This document shows, one piece after another, positions 1 through 13,040 of a stretch of 64,000 nucleotides of DNA. Positions within the stretch are counted from its first letter, which is position 1. Each line of letters opens with the position of its first letter. Both the position numbers and the translations under genes were made by a program. The notes below the pieces were generated by a model, which had not been told where the DNA came from, searched no databases, and worked only from the letters and a program-made list of their open reading frames with translations. This stretch comes from Panagrolaimus kolymaensis (Eukaryota > Nematoda > Chromadorea > Rhabditida > Panagrolaimidae): the NCBI GenBank assembly GCA_028622995.1, contig JAJQJQ010000049.1:1240001-1304000 (forward strand). The letters run 5' to 3'.

Positions 1-976
1 GATTCTTTTATTTTCAAAGAAGATAATGATAAATTCAATTTATATCACAAGTATTGGAAAATTCCACATCGAGGAAAGAACCATTTCAAATGTCCAAAGT
101 AAGTTTTATTTTAATTTTATGTCCTATAATTTCCTTAAGTTTTATCACAAAAGATGTTTGGAAATTTTTTATTTAATGTATAAGGTTTATTACCACATGT
201 GAAGTACAAAAATATATTAAGATTAATAAAAATTCATAGACATATGCATTTATAACAATAAAAAACTCCAAATTTTATAATCTGAATAATTGAATTTTTT
301 TAGGTGTAATATTAATATCAACCTTGATTGTAAAATTGGATTTGTTATGGTTAGTGATAAACGTTGGCACAAGAAAAATTGTGTTGGTAAGTTTTATTTT
401 GGTTATTTTGCTTTAGTGAATTTTATACCAAATCTTTACACCATTATTTTATAGTTGGTGACCAATCTGCACCTAAAAAAGGCCATATTATTTATCCACC
501 TGCAAATCAAAAAGGATATAAGGATAATTGTGAAGTGATTACTAAAGAAGCTGTTGATCGTAAAAGAGAAATGCTTGAAAAACAAGGTTTTAAACCATTA
601 TCTGATCCTGTTTTACCTGTTAAAATTTGTCAAAAAGAAGCTGAAATCGAAGACCTTTATTATGAGACAGATTCATATGAAACTGATGATACCGTGGATT
701 CAGACTCAGATGACACCGAAGAAGATTCCAACAAAACAATAAGTGGTAAGTTTATTTTTTGTTTATATTTTTACTAGCTTTGATCTCTTTATCTTTTTTG
801 TAATTACTAATTAATTCATTTTGTAGAGTTTGGTTCTGGCGAAAGTTATGTCGATGATGATGCGCCTTATGCTCCAAATGTAAGTTTTGATTATTTTTTT
901 TTCAAATTTTTTTTATTGCATTTTATAGATGGAAAACTTTTCTGATGAGAACTTGGCATTTTGTTATAATGATTGA
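1..976 (+). CDS. 3' part of a spliced gene: Cys/His-rich (FLYWCH-like?) segment plus acidic Ser/Asp-rich tail
   Basis: Five exons join in one open frame: 1-98, 304-386, 455-745, 827-879 and 929-976 (stop TGA 974-976). The introns are 205, 68, 81 and 49 bp, all with GTAAG donors and TAG acceptors, and the phases match at every junction. They give 190 residues; the 5' end lies outside the window. The N-terminal part (residues about 11-60) carries FNLYHKYW, then FKC, a second Cys ten residues after that one, and later a WHKKNC motif. This order of F, L, Y, W, C, C and H recalls the FLYWCH zinc finger, but the Cys-to-His spacing is shorter than usual and the ligand pattern is imperfect, so the family call is tentative. 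The middle is basic and mixed. The C-terminal 70 residues are rich in Asp, Glu and Ser (YETDSYETDD, DSDSDDTEED) and probably disordered. If FLYWCH-like, it would be a DNA- or protein-binding nuclear factor. The gene structure is much surer than the function. Confidence 0.7.
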
Positions 977-2032
977 ATTTCTGATAATACAACTTCAAAA
1001 TGTACTTTTCAAACAAGAATCAATGCACCTTCCAATCGTTAATTTGGTAAATATGTCAAATTTGCTTATGTTATATTTATTATTTTTAATGTTTTGTGTT
1101 TTATGTTGTTTTTTAAAAATAAAAAATTAGTTTATGTAATCATTTTGGAAAACTAAAAATTGATTTTTTTTTGTGGAAATAAAGAGCAGAAATGAAAGAA
1201 GGAAATTAAAAACAATGGTTAATATGCATTGAATATATGCATAATTTGTTTAGAATCATATTTGTAATAATAATGATTCAGAATATGAGTATTTGTTTGT
1301 GGTTTTAATGCAGCTGAAAACCAAACAGGTAGTCGAGCATTCAAATAATTTAAAGGTTTAAAAGTTTCAGTGCTCGAAAAAACATAATTTTGTCCATCGT
1401 AAAATTGTATAATTCATCATTTTCATTTCCATCATCGAAATCGAAGATCCACTTTTACAAAAGACTAATAAATTTTTTTTCCGTTTTGTTACCCTTTTTT
1501 CTATTTGACTCAGACTCAGAGAAATATGTTTGTATAACAGAAAAAACAGCGGGTGGTAAAAGTTGCCTGTTGTTGTGTTTTTCGGAATCAGCGTATAAAA
1601 TAAAGTCGGTATTTGACTTCTTTGGATTTTTAGTTTAATAAAAATTAATTTATATGAATTGTTTAAATTTTAAATGAACATAAGTATCAAGCTTTGAGTC
1701 AAGAAATTTAGTTTAAAACTTTTTGAATTAGAAAAAAAATTGCAGAAGAAAAGTGCTTTATTTTATCATTTTTTATGCTATTTTACATCCATTTCATATA
1801 AATTCTTTTTTCTTTTTTTCACCATTTTCTCGAAGTCTTTATTTTTATATCCTTTCAATATTTTCTGTCGAATGGATGGAATTTAAAAATATTTTTAAAG
1901 CAGAAGTCAAAAAATGAAAACATGTATTTATTTTTTTTTTTTCATGGACGTCGATGATGAAACAACTTTCCTTAGCCTTTCCTTCCACCTACTCTCATTT
2001 CTTCGTCGATGGTGTACGCGATGGTGGTATGT
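977..2032. other. 3' UTR and non-coding spacer
   Basis: AT-rich DNA with no convincing exon. The open frame at 1390-1638 starts with TTG, has no recognisable domain and is dominated by Phe, Ser and Leu from T-runs, so it is not called. One small imperfect stem is visible: TCGAGCA at 1333-1339 pairs with TGCTCGA at 1371-1377, and with the next six bases included 11 of 13 positions pair. The part from about 1950 to 2032 is less AT-rich and has several CGTCGATG/GCGATGG-like words but no open frame that I recognise. Confidence 0.5.
1118..1183 (+). promoter_or_regulatory. Candidate polyadenylation signals of the upstream gene
   Basis: Two AATAAA hexamers lie 142 and 202 bp after the stop codon at 974-976, at 1118-1123 and 1178-1183. 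Either could define the 3' end of the preceding transcript. The AT richness of the region makes chance AATAAA common, so neither is proven. Confidence 0.4.
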
Positions 2033-2040
2033 GTTTGTAG
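2033..2040. repeat. Left target-site duplication of the hAT-type element
   Basis: GTTTGTAG, identical to 2476-2483 and directly abutting the TAGGGTGG terminus. Confidence 0.88.
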
Positions 2041-2475
2041 TAGGGTGGACCGGGTAGATCTACCGAAATCTACCGAAATCTACCGAAAAAAATTTCAAAT
2101 CTACCGAAATCTACCGTGCCACCAAAATTTAAAAAAAGAGGTTCTTTGAGTTTTTTAAGCGACAGTTATGAATTAGCAGTTTCTAAAATGCATAAAAACG
2201 ATGTTTTCTATATTTCCGAAAATTTTTGCCTTTTTTTAACAGGGGAGAGCGTGTGATAGGAAATTAATAGCTTGGTCCACACTGTTGAAAAATTGAAATT
2301 TTTTAAAAGTTTGCAAAACCTATTTTTGTGCCGAGAAATAGCCTTATATCATTAATTTTATATTATTTGATTCATAATCCCTTTCATTTACGATTTTTGG
2401 ACTTGCGGTAGATTTCAGTAGATCTACCGGTAGATCTAACGATTTTTCAATTTACCGGTAGATCGGTCCACCCTA
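2041..2475. mobile_element. 435-bp non-autonomous hAT-type DNA transposon (MITE-like)
   Basis: The element begins TAGGGTGGACCG and ends with its exact reverse complement CGGTCCACCCTA, a 12-bp perfect terminal inverted repeat. It is flanked on both sides by the identical octamer GTTTGTAG (2033-2040 and 2476-2483), an 8-bp target-site duplication as expected for the hAT superfamily. TAGGG-type ends also fit hAT. Subterminally, ATCTACCG occurs five times on the left (2058, 2068, 2078, 2099, 2109). A 21-bp segment at 2055-2075 recurs inverted at 2406-2426 with one mismatch; such subterminal repeats are typical transposase-binding sites. There is no open frame long enough for a transposase, so it would depend on one supplied elsewhere. 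The perfect duplication suggests a fairly recent insertion. Confidence 0.88.
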
Positions 2476-2483
2476 GTTTGTAG
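2476..2483. repeat. Right target-site duplication of the hAT-type element
   Basis: GTTTGTAG, identical to 2033-2040 and directly abutting the CCACCCTA terminus. Confidence 0.88.
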
Positions 2484-2535
2484 TGGACATTTATTTTTGT
2501 TTAGAGCTATTTCGTTTAAGACCCTCTCTCTTCTC
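2484..2535. other. Short spacer between transposon and satellite
   Basis: 52 bp of AT-rich and CT-rich sequence (CCCTCTCTCTTCTC near 2522-2535) between the transposon's target duplication and the first diverged satellite monomer. No feature is seen beyond a TTAA just before the CT tract. Confidence 0.4.
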
Positions 2536-5500
2536 AAACAAAAAAAGGAGTGACTTGAATTTAATGAAGCAATAATTGCCACAATTTTGACCGAATTTTA
2601 TTTTTTTTCAAATATTAAATAAAAATTATGTTCGACCTCGAAGCTAAAAGCCAGGTTTTTTTCTAAAACTAAATTCAAAAATGGAGGGTTTGGAATTTTA
2701 TGAAGCATTTTATGCAAGAATAGTTACCGAATTTTATTTTTTTTTAAATATTAAATAAAAATTATGTTCGACCTCGAAGCTAAAAGCCAGGTTTTTTTCT
2801 AAAACTAAATTCAAAAATGGAGGGTTTGGAATTTTATGAAGCATTTTATGCAAGAATAGTTACCGAATTTTATTTTTTTTTAAATATTAAATAAAAATTA
2901 TGTTCGACCTCGAAGCTAAAAGCCAGGTTTTTTTCTAAAACTAAATTCAAAAATGGAGGGTTTTGAATTTTATGAAGCATTTTATGCAAGAATAGTTACC
3001 GAATTTTATTTTTTTTTAAATATTAAATAAAAATTATGTTCGACCTCGAAGCTAAAAGCCAGGTTTTTTTCTAAAACTAAATTCAAAAATGGAGGGATTG
3101 GAATTTAATGAAGCAATAATTGCCACAATTTTGACCGAATTTTATTTTTTTTCAAATATTAAATAAAAATTATGTTCGACCTCGAAGTTAAAAGCCAGGT
3201 TTTTTTCTAAAACTAAATTCAAAAATGGAGGGATTGGAATTTAATGAAGCAATAATTGCCACAATTTTGACCGAATTTTATTTTTTTTCAAATATTAAAT
3301 AAAAATTATGTTCGACCTCGAAGTTAAAAGCCAGGTTTTTTTCTAAAACTAAATTCAAAAATGGAGGGTTTTGAATTTTATGAAGCATTTTATGCAAGAA
3401 TAGTTACCGAATTTTATTTTTTTTTAAATATTAAATAAAAATTATGTTCGACCTCGAAGCTAAAAGCCAGGTTTTTTTCTAAAACTAAATTCAAAAATGG
3501 AGGGTTTTGAATTTTATGAAGCATTTTATGCAAGAATAGTTACCGAATTTTATTTTTTTTTAAATATTAAATAAAAATTATGTTCGACCTCGAAGCTAAA
3601 AGCCAGGTTTTTTTCTAAAACTAAATTCAAAAATGGAGGGTTTTGAATTTTATGAAGCATTTTATGCAAGAATAGTTACCGAATTTTATTTTTTTTTAAA
3701 TATTAAATAAAAATTATGTTCGACCTCGAAGCTAAAAGCCAGGTTTTTTTCTAAAACTAAATTCAAAAATGGAGGGTTTTGAATTTTATGAAGCATTTTA
3801 TGCAAGAATAGTTACCGAATTTTATTTTTTTTCAAATATTAAATAAAAATTATGTTCGACCTCGAAGTTAAAAGCCAGGTTTTTTTCTAAAACTAAATTC
3901 AAAAATGGAGGGATTGGAATTTAATGAAGCAATAATTGCCACAATTTTGACCGAATTTTATTTTTTTTCAAATATTAAATAAAAATTATGTTCGACCTCG
4001 AAGTTAAAAGCCAGGTTTTTTTCTAAAACTAAATTCAAAAATGGAGGGTTTGGAATTTTATGAAGCATTTTATGCAAGAATAGTTACCGAATTTTATTTT
4101 TTTTTAAATATTAAATAAAAATTATGTTCGACCTCGAAGCTAAAAGCCAGGTTTTTTTCTAAAACTAAATTCAAAAATGGAGGGTTTTGAATTTTATGAA
4201 GCATTTTATGCAAGAATAGTTACCGAATTTTATTTTTTTTTAAATATTAAATAAAAATTATGTTCGACCTCGAAGTTAAAAGCCAGGTTTTTTTCTAAAA
4301 CTAAATTCAAAAATGGAGGGATTGGAATTTAATGAAGCAATAATTGCCACAATTTTGACCGAATTTTATTTTTTTTCAAATATTAAATAAAAATTATGTT
4401 CGACCTCGAAGTTAAAAGCCAGGTTTTTTTCTAAAACTAAATTCAAAAATGGAGGGATTGGAATTTAATGAAGCAATAATTGCCACAATTTTGACCGAAT
4501 TTTATTTTTTTTCAAATATTAAATAAAAATTATGTTCGACCTCGAAGTTAAAAGCCAGGTTTTTTTCTAAAACTAAATTCAAAAATGGAGGGTTTTGAAT
4601 TTTATGAAGCATTTTATGCAAGAATAGTTACCGAATTTTATTTTTTTTTAAATATTAAATAAAAATTATGTTCGACCTCGAAGCTAAAAGCCAGGTTTTT
4701 TTCTAAAACTAAATTCAAAAATGGAGGGTTTTGAATTTTATGAAGCATTTTATGCAAGAATAGTTACCGAATTTTATTTTTTTTTAAATATTAAATAAAA
4801 ATTATGTTCGACCTCGAAGCTAAAAGCCAGGTTTTTTTCTAAAACTAAATTCAAAAATGGAGGGATTGGAATTTAATGAAGCAATAATTGCCACAATTTT
4901 GACCGAATTTTATTTTTTTTCAAATATTAAATAAAAATTATGTTCGACCTCGAAGTTAAAAGCCAGGTTTTTTTCTAAAACTAAATTCAAAAATGGAGGG
5001 TTTTGAATTTTATGAAGCATTTTATGCAAGAATAGTTACCGAATTTTATTTTTTTTTAAATATTAAATAAAAATTATGTTCGACCTCGAAGCTAAAAGCC
5101 AGGTTTTTTTCTAAAACTAAATTCAAAAATGGAGGGATTGGAATTTAATGAAGCAATAATTGCCACAATTTTGACCGAATTTTATTTTTTTTCAAATATT
5201 AAATAAAAATTATGTTCGACCTCGAAGCTAAAAGCCAGGTTTTTTTCTAAAACTAAATTCAAAAATGGAGGGATTGGAATTTAATGAAGCAATAATTGCC
5301 ACAATTTTGACCGAATTTTATTTTTTTTCAAATATTAAATAAAAATTATGTTCGACCTCGAAGTTAAAAGCCAGGTTTTTTTCTAAAACTAAATTCAAAA
5401 ATGGAGGGTTTGGAATTTTATGAAGCATTTTATGCAAGAATAGTTACCGAATTTTATTTTTTTTTAAATATTAAATAAAAATTATGTTCGACCTCGAAGC

Positions 5501-8500
5501 TAAAAGCCAGGTTTTTTTCTAAAACTAAATTCAAAAATGGAGGGTTTTGAATTTTATGAAGCATTTTATGCAAGAATAGTTACCGAATTTTATTTTTTTT
5601 TAAATATTAAATAAAAATTATGTTCGACCTCGAAGCTAAAAGCCAGGTTTTTTTCTAAAACTAAATTCAAAAATGGAGGGTTTTGAATTTTATGAAGCAT
5701 TTTATGCAAGAATAGTTACCGAATTTTATTTTTTTTTAAATATTAAATAAAAATTATGTTCGACCTCGAAGTTAAAAGCCAGGTTTTTTTCTAAAACTAA
5801 ATTCAAAAATGGAGGGATTGGAATTTAATGAAGCAATAATTGCCACAATTTTGACCGAATTTTATTTTTTTTCAAATATTAAATAAAAATTATGTTCGAC
5901 CTCGAAGTTAAAAGCCAGGTTTTTTTCTAAAACTAAATTCAAAAATGGAGGGATTGGAATTTAATGAAGCAATAATTGCCACAATTTTGACCGAATTTTA
6001 TTTTTTTTCAAATATTAAATAAAAATTATGTTCGACCTCGAAGTTAAAAGCCAGGTTTTTTTCTAAAACTAAATTCAAAAATGGAGGGTTTTGAATTTTA
6101 TGAAGCATTTTATGCAAGAATAGTTACCGAATTTTATTTTTTTTTAAATATTAAATAAAAATTATGTTCGACCTCGAAGCTAAAAGCCAGGTTTTTTTCT
6201 AAAACTAAATTCAAAAATGGAGGGATTGGAATTTAATGAAGCAATAATTGCCACAATTTTGACCGAATTTTATTTTTTTTCAAATATTAAATAAAAATTA
6301 TGTTCGACCTCGAAGTTAAAAGCCAGGTTTTTTTCTAAAACTAAATTCAAAAATGGAGGGTTTTGAATTTTATGAAGCATTTTATGCAAGAATAGTTACC
6401 GAATTTTATTTTTTTTTAAATATTAAATAAAAATTATGTTCGACCTCGAAGCTAAAAGCCAGGTTTTTTTCTAAAACTAAATTCAAAAATGGAGGGATTG
6501 GAATTTAATGAAGCAATAATTGCCACAATTTTGACCGAATTTTATTTTTTTTCAAATATTAAATAAAAATTATGTTCGACCTCGAAGTTAAAAGCCAGGT
6601 TTTTTTCTAAAACTAAATTCAAAAATGGAGGGTTTGGAATTTTATGAAGCATTTTATGCAAGAATAGTTACCGAATTTTATTTTTTTTTAAATATTAAAT
6701 AAAAATTATGTTCGACCTCGAAGTTAAAAGCCAGGTTTTTTTCTAAAACTAAATTCAAAAATGGAGGGTTTTGAATTTTATGAAGCATTTTATGCAAGAA
6801 TAGTTACCGAATTTTATTTTTTTTTAAATATTAAATAAAAATTATGTTCGACCTCGAAGCTAAAAGCCAGGTTTTTTTCTAAAACTAAATTCAAAAATGG
6901 AGGGTTTTGAATTTTATGAAGCATTTTATGCAAGAATAGTTACCGAATTTTATTTTTTTTTAAATATTAAATAAAAATTATGTTCGACCTCGAAGTTAAA
7001 AGCCAGGTTTTTTTCTAAAACTAAATTCAAAAATGGAGGGTTTTGAATTTTATGAAGCATTTTATGCAAGAATAGTTACCGAATTTTATTTTTTTTTAAA
7101 TATTAAATAAAAATTATGTTCGACCTCGAAGTTAAAAGCCAGGTTTTTTTCTAAAACTAAATTCAAAAATGGAGGGTTTTGAATTTTATGAAGCATTTTA
7201 TGCAAGAATAGTTACCGAATTTTATTTTTTTTTAAATATTAAATAAAAATTATGTTCGACCTCGAAGCTAAAAGCCAGGTTTTTTTCTAAAACTAAATTC
7301 AAAAATGGAGGGTTTTGAATTTTATGAAGCATTTTATGCAAGAATAGTTACCGAATTTTATTTTTTTTTAAATATTAAATAAAAATTATGTTCGACCTCG
7401 AAGCTAAAAGCCAGGTTTTTTTCTAAAACTAAATTCAAAAATGGAGGGATTGGAATTTAATGAAGCAATAATTGCCACAATTTTGACCGAATTTTATTTT
7501 TTTTCAAATATTAAATAAAAATTATGTTCGACCTCGAAGTTAAAAGCCAGGTTTTTTTCTAAAACTAAATTCAAAAATGGAGGGTTTTGAATTTTATGAA
7601 GCATTTTATGCAAGAATAGTTACCGAATTTTATTTTTTTTTAAATATTAAATAAAAATTATGTTCGACCTCGAAGCTAAAAGCCAGGTTTTTTTCTAAAA
7701 CTAAATTCAAAAATGGAGGGATTGGAATTTAATGAAGCAATAATTGCCACAATTTTGACCGAATTTTATTTTTTTTCAAATATTAAATAAAAATTATGTT
7801 CGACCTCGAAGTTAAAAGCCAGGTTTTTTTCTAAAACTAAATTCAAAAATGGAGGGTTTGGAATTTTATGAAGCATTTTATGCAAGAATAGTTACCGAAT
7901 TTTATTTTTTTTTAAATATTAAATAAAAATTATGTTCGACCTCGAAGCTAAAAGCCAGGTTTTTTTCTAAAACTAAATTCAAAAATGGAGGGTTTTGAAT
8001 TTTATGAAGCATTTTATGCAAGAATAGTTACCGAATTTTATTTTTTTTTAAATATTAAATAAAAATTATGTTCGACCTCGAAGCTAAAAGCCAGGTTTTT
8101 TTCTAAAACTAAATTCAAAAATGGAGGGTTTTGAATTTTATGAAGCATTTTATGCAAGAATAGTTACCGAATTTTATTTTTTTTCAAATATTAAATAAAA
8201 ATTATGTTCGACCTCGAAGTTAAAAGCCAGGTTTTTTTCTAAAACTAAATTCAAAAATGGAGGGATTGGAATTTAATGAAGCAATAATTGCCACAATTTT
8301 GACCGAATTTTATTTTTTTTCAAATATTAAATAAAAATTATGTTCGACCTCGAAGTTAAAAGCCAGGTTTTTTTCTAAAACTAAATTCAAAAATGGAGGG
8401 TTTGGAATTTTATGAAGCATTTTATGCAAGAATAGTTACCGAATTTTATTTTTTTTTAAATATTAAATAAAAATTATGTTCGACCTCGAAGTTAAAAGCC

Positions 8501-11500
8501 AGGTTTTTTTCTAAAACTAAATTCAAAAATGGAGGGATTGGAATTTAATGAAGCAATAATTGCCACAATTTTGACCGAATTTTATTTTTTTTCAAATATT
8601 AAATAAAAATTATGTTCGACCTCGAAGTTAAAAGCCAGGTTTTTTTCTAAAACTAAATTCAAAAATGGAGGGTTTGGAATTTTATGAAGCATTTTATGCA
8701 AGAATAGTTACCGAATTTTATTTTTTTTTAAATATTAAATAAAAATTATGTTCGACCTCGAAGCTAAAAGCCAGGTTTTTTTCTAAAACTAAATTCAAAA
8801 ATGGAGGGTTTTGAATTTTATGAAGCATTTTATGCAAGAATAGTTACCGAATTTTATTTTTTTTTAAATATTAAATAAAAATTATGTTCGACCTCGAAGT
8901 TAAAAGCCAGGTTTTTTTCTAAAACTAAATTCAAAAATGGAGGGATTGGAATTTAATGAAGCAATAATTGCCACAATTTTGACCGAATTTTATTTTTTTT
9001 CAAATATTAAATAAAAATTATGTTCGACCTCGAAGTTAAAAGCCAGGTTTTTTTCTAAAACTAAATTCAAAAATGGAGGGATTGGAATTTAATGAAGCAA
9101 TAATTGCCACAATTTTGACCGAATTTTATTTTTTTTCAAATATTAAATAAAAATTATGTTCGACCTCGAAGTTAAAAGCCAGGTTTTTTTCTAAAACTAA
9201 ATTCAAAAATGGAGGGTTTTGAATTTTATGAAGAATTTTATGCAAGAATAGTTACCGAATTTTATTTTTTTTTAAATATTAAATAAAAATTATGTTCGAC
9301 CTCGAAGCTAAAAGCCAGGTTTTTTTCTAAAACTAAATTCAAAAATGGAGGGTTTTGAATTTTATGAAGCATTTTATGCAAGAATAGTTACCGAATTTTA
9401 TTTTTTTTTAAATATTAAATAAAAATTATGTTCGACCTCGAAGCTAAAAGCCAGGTTTTTTTCTAAAACTAAATTCAAAAATGGAGGGATTGGAATTTAA
9501 TGAAGCAATAATTGCCACAATTTTGACCGAATTTTATTTTTTTTCAAATATTAAATAAAAATTATGTTCGACCTCGAAGTTAAAAGCCAGGTTTTTTTCT
9601 AAAACTAAATTCAAAAATGGAGGGTTTTGAATTTTATGAAGCATTTTATGCAAGAATAGTTACCGAATTTTATATTTTTTTAAATATTAAATAAAAATTA
9701 TGTTCGACCTCGAAGCTAAAAGCCAGGTTTTTTTCTAAAACTAAATTCAAAAATGGAGGGATTGGAATTTAATGAAGCAATAATTGCCACAATTTTGACC
9801 GAATTTTATTTTTTTTCAAATATTAAATAAAAATTATGTTCGACCTCGAAGTTAAAAGCCAGGTTTTTTTCTAAAACTAAATTCAAAAATGGAGGGTTTT
9901 GAATTTTATGAAGCATTTTATGCAAGAATAGTTACCGAATTTTATATTTTTTTAAATATTAAATAAAAATTATGTTCGACCTCGAAGCTAAAAGCCAGGT
10001 TTTTTTCTAAAACTAAATTCAAAAATGGAGGGATTGGAATTTAATGAAGCAATAATTGCCACAATTTTGACCGAATTTTATTTTTTTTCAAATATTAAAT
10101 AAAAATTATGTTCGACCTCGAAGCTAAAAGCCAGGTTTTTTTCTAAAACTAAATTCAAAAATGGAGGGTTTTGAATTTTATGAAGCATTTTATGCAAGAA
10201 TAGTTACCGAATTTTATTTTTTTTTAAATATTAAATAAAAATTATGTTCGACCTCGAAGCTAAAAGCCAGGTTTTTTTCTAAAACTAAATTCAAAAATGG
10301 AGGGATTGGAATTTAATGAAGCAATAATTGCCACAATTTTGACCGAATTTTATTTTTTTTCAAATATTAAATAAAAATTATGTTCGACCTCGAAGTTAAA
10401 AGCCAGGTTTTTTTCTAAAACTAAATTCAAAAATGGAGGGATTGGAATTTAATGAAGCAATAATTGCCACAATTTTGACCGAATTTTATTTTTTTTCAAA
10501 TATTAAATAAAAATTATGTTCGACCTCGAAGTTAAAAGCCAGGTTTTTTTCTAAAACTAAATTCAAAAATGGAGGGATTGGAATTTAATGAAGCAATAAT
10601 TGCCACAATTTTGACCGAATTTTATTTTTTTTCAAATATTAAATAAAAATTATGTTCGACCTCGAAGTTAAAAGCCAGGTTTTTTTCTAAAACTAAATTC
10701 AAAAATGGAGGGATTGGAATTTAATGAAGCAATAATTGCCACAATTTTGACCGAATTTTATTTTTTTTCAAATATTAAATAAAAATTATGTTCGACCTCG
10801 AAGTTAAAAGCCAGGTTTTTTTCTAAAACTAAATTCAAAAATGGAGGGTTTTGAATTTTATGAAGCATTTTATGCAAGAATAGTTACCGAATTTTATTTT
10901 TTTTTAAATATTAAATAAAAATTATGTTCGACCTCGAAGCTAAAAGCCAGGTTTTTTTCTAAAACTAAATTCAAAAATGGAGGGTTTTGAATTTTATGAA
11001 GCATTTTATGCAAGAATAGTTACCGAATTTTATTTTTTTTTAAATATTAAATAAAAATTATGTTCGACCTCGAAGCTAAAAGCCAGGTTTTTTTCTAAAA
11101 CTAAATTCAAAAATGGAGGGATTGGAATTTAATGAAGCAATAATTGCCACAATTTTGACCGAATTTTATTTTTTTTCAAATATTAAATAAAAATTATGTT
11201 CGACCTCGAAGTTAAAAGCCAGGTTTTTTTCTAAAACTAAATTCAAAAATGGAGGGTTTTGAATTTTATGAAGCATTTTATGCAAGAATAGTTACCGAAT
11301 TTTATATTTTTTTAAATATTAAATAAAAATTATGTTCGACCTCGAAGCTAAAAGCCAGGTTTTTTTCTAAAACTAAATTCAAAAATGGAGGGATTGGAAT
11401 TTAATGAAGCAATAATTGCCACAATTTTGACCGAATTTTATTTTTTTTTAAATATTAAATAAAAATTATGTTCGACCTCGAAGCTAAAAGCCAGGTTTTT

Positions 11501-13040
11501 TTCTAAAACTAAATTCAAAAATGGAGGGATTGGAATTTAATGAAGCAATAATTGCCACAATTTTGACCGAATTTTATTTTTTTTCAAATATTAAATAAAA
11601 ATTATGTTCGACCTCGAAGTTAAAAGCCAGGTTTTTTTCTAAAACTAAATTCAAAAATGGAGGGATTGGAATTTAATGAAGCAATAATTGCCACAATTTT
11701 GACCGAATTTTATTTTTTTTCAAATATTAAATAAAAATTATGTTCGACCTCGAAGTTAAAAGCCAGGTTTTTTTCTAAAACTAAATTCAAAAATGGAGGG
11801 TTTTGAATTTTATGAAGCATTTTATGCAAGAATAGTTACCGAATTTTATTTTTTTTTAAATATTAAATAAAAATTATGTTCGACCTCGAAGCTAAAAGCC
11901 AGGTTTTTTTCTAAAACTAAATTCAAAAATGGAGGGTTTTGAATTTTATGAAGCATTTTATGCAAGAATAGTTACCGAATTTTATTTTTTTTTAAATATT
12001 AAATAAAAATTATGTTCGACCTCGAAGCTAAAAGCCAGGTTTTTTTCTAAAACTAAATTCAAAAATGGAGGGTTTTGAATTTTATGAAGCATTTTATGCA
12101 AGAATAGTTACCGAATTTTATTTTTTTTTAAATATTAAATAAAAATTATGTTCGACCTCGAAGCTAAAAGCCAGGTTTTTTTCTAAAACTAAATTCAAAA
12201 ATGGAGGGATTGGAATTTAATGAAGCAATAATTGCCACAATTTTGACCGAATTTTATTTTTTTTCAAATATTAAATAAAAATTATGTTCGACCTCGAAGT
12301 TAAAAGCCAGGTTTTTTTCTAAAACTAAATTCAAAAATGGAGGGATTGGAATTTAATGAAGCAATAATTGCCACAATTTTGACCGAATTTTATTTTTTTT
12401 TAAATATTAAATAAAAATTATGTTCGACCTCGAAGTTAAAAGCCAGGTTTTTTTCTAAAACTAAATTCAAAAATGGAGGGATTGGAATTTAATGAAGCAA
12501 TAATTGCCACAATTTTGACCGAATTTTATTTTTTTTCAAATATTAAATAAAAATTATGTTCGACCTCGAAGTTAAAAGCCAGGTTTTTTTCTAAAACTAA
12601 ATTCAAAAATGGAGGGTTTGGAATTTTATGAAGCATTTTATGCAAGAATAGTTACCGAATTTTATTTTTTTTTAAATATTAAATAAAAATTATGTTCGAC
12701 CTCGAAGCTAAAAGCCAGGTTTTTTTCTAAAACTAAATTCAAAAATGGAGGGTTTTGAATTTTATGAAGCATTTTATGCAAGAATAGTTACCGAATTTTA
12801 TTTTTTTTTAAATATTAAATAAAAATTATGTTCGACCTCGAAGTTAAAAGCCAGGTTTTTTTCTAAAACTAAATTCAAAAATGGAGGGTTTGGAATTTTA
12901 TGAAGCATTTTATGCAAGAATAGTTACCGAATTTTATTTTTTTTTAAATATTAAATAAAAATTATGTTCGACCTCGAAGCTAAAAGCCAGGTTTTTTTCT
13001 AAAACTAAATTCAAAAATGGAGGGATTGGAATTTTATGAA
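2536..13040 (+). repeat. Satellite sub-domain 1: interleaved A- and B-type monomers
   Basis: Two subtypes alternate irregularly. Type A has GAATTTAATGAAGCAATAAT followed by TGCCACAATTTTGACC, and usually T8 then CAAATATT. Type B has GAATTTTATGAAGCATTTTA followed by TGCAAGAATAGTTACC, and usually T8 then TAAATATT. The two tend to carry different bases in AAG(T/C)TAAAAG as well. Nearly all units are 136 bp with CCAGG before the T7 run. This is the part of the array richest in type A. Confidence 0.85.

Noticed and set aside
1333..1377. Small hairpin as a microRNA precursor
   Set aside because: The stem is only about 13 bp with two mismatches, too short for a precursor.
1390..1638. 82-codon open frame
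   Set aside because: It starts at TTG, is dominated by Phe/Ser/Leu from T-rich DNA, and has no splice or domain support.
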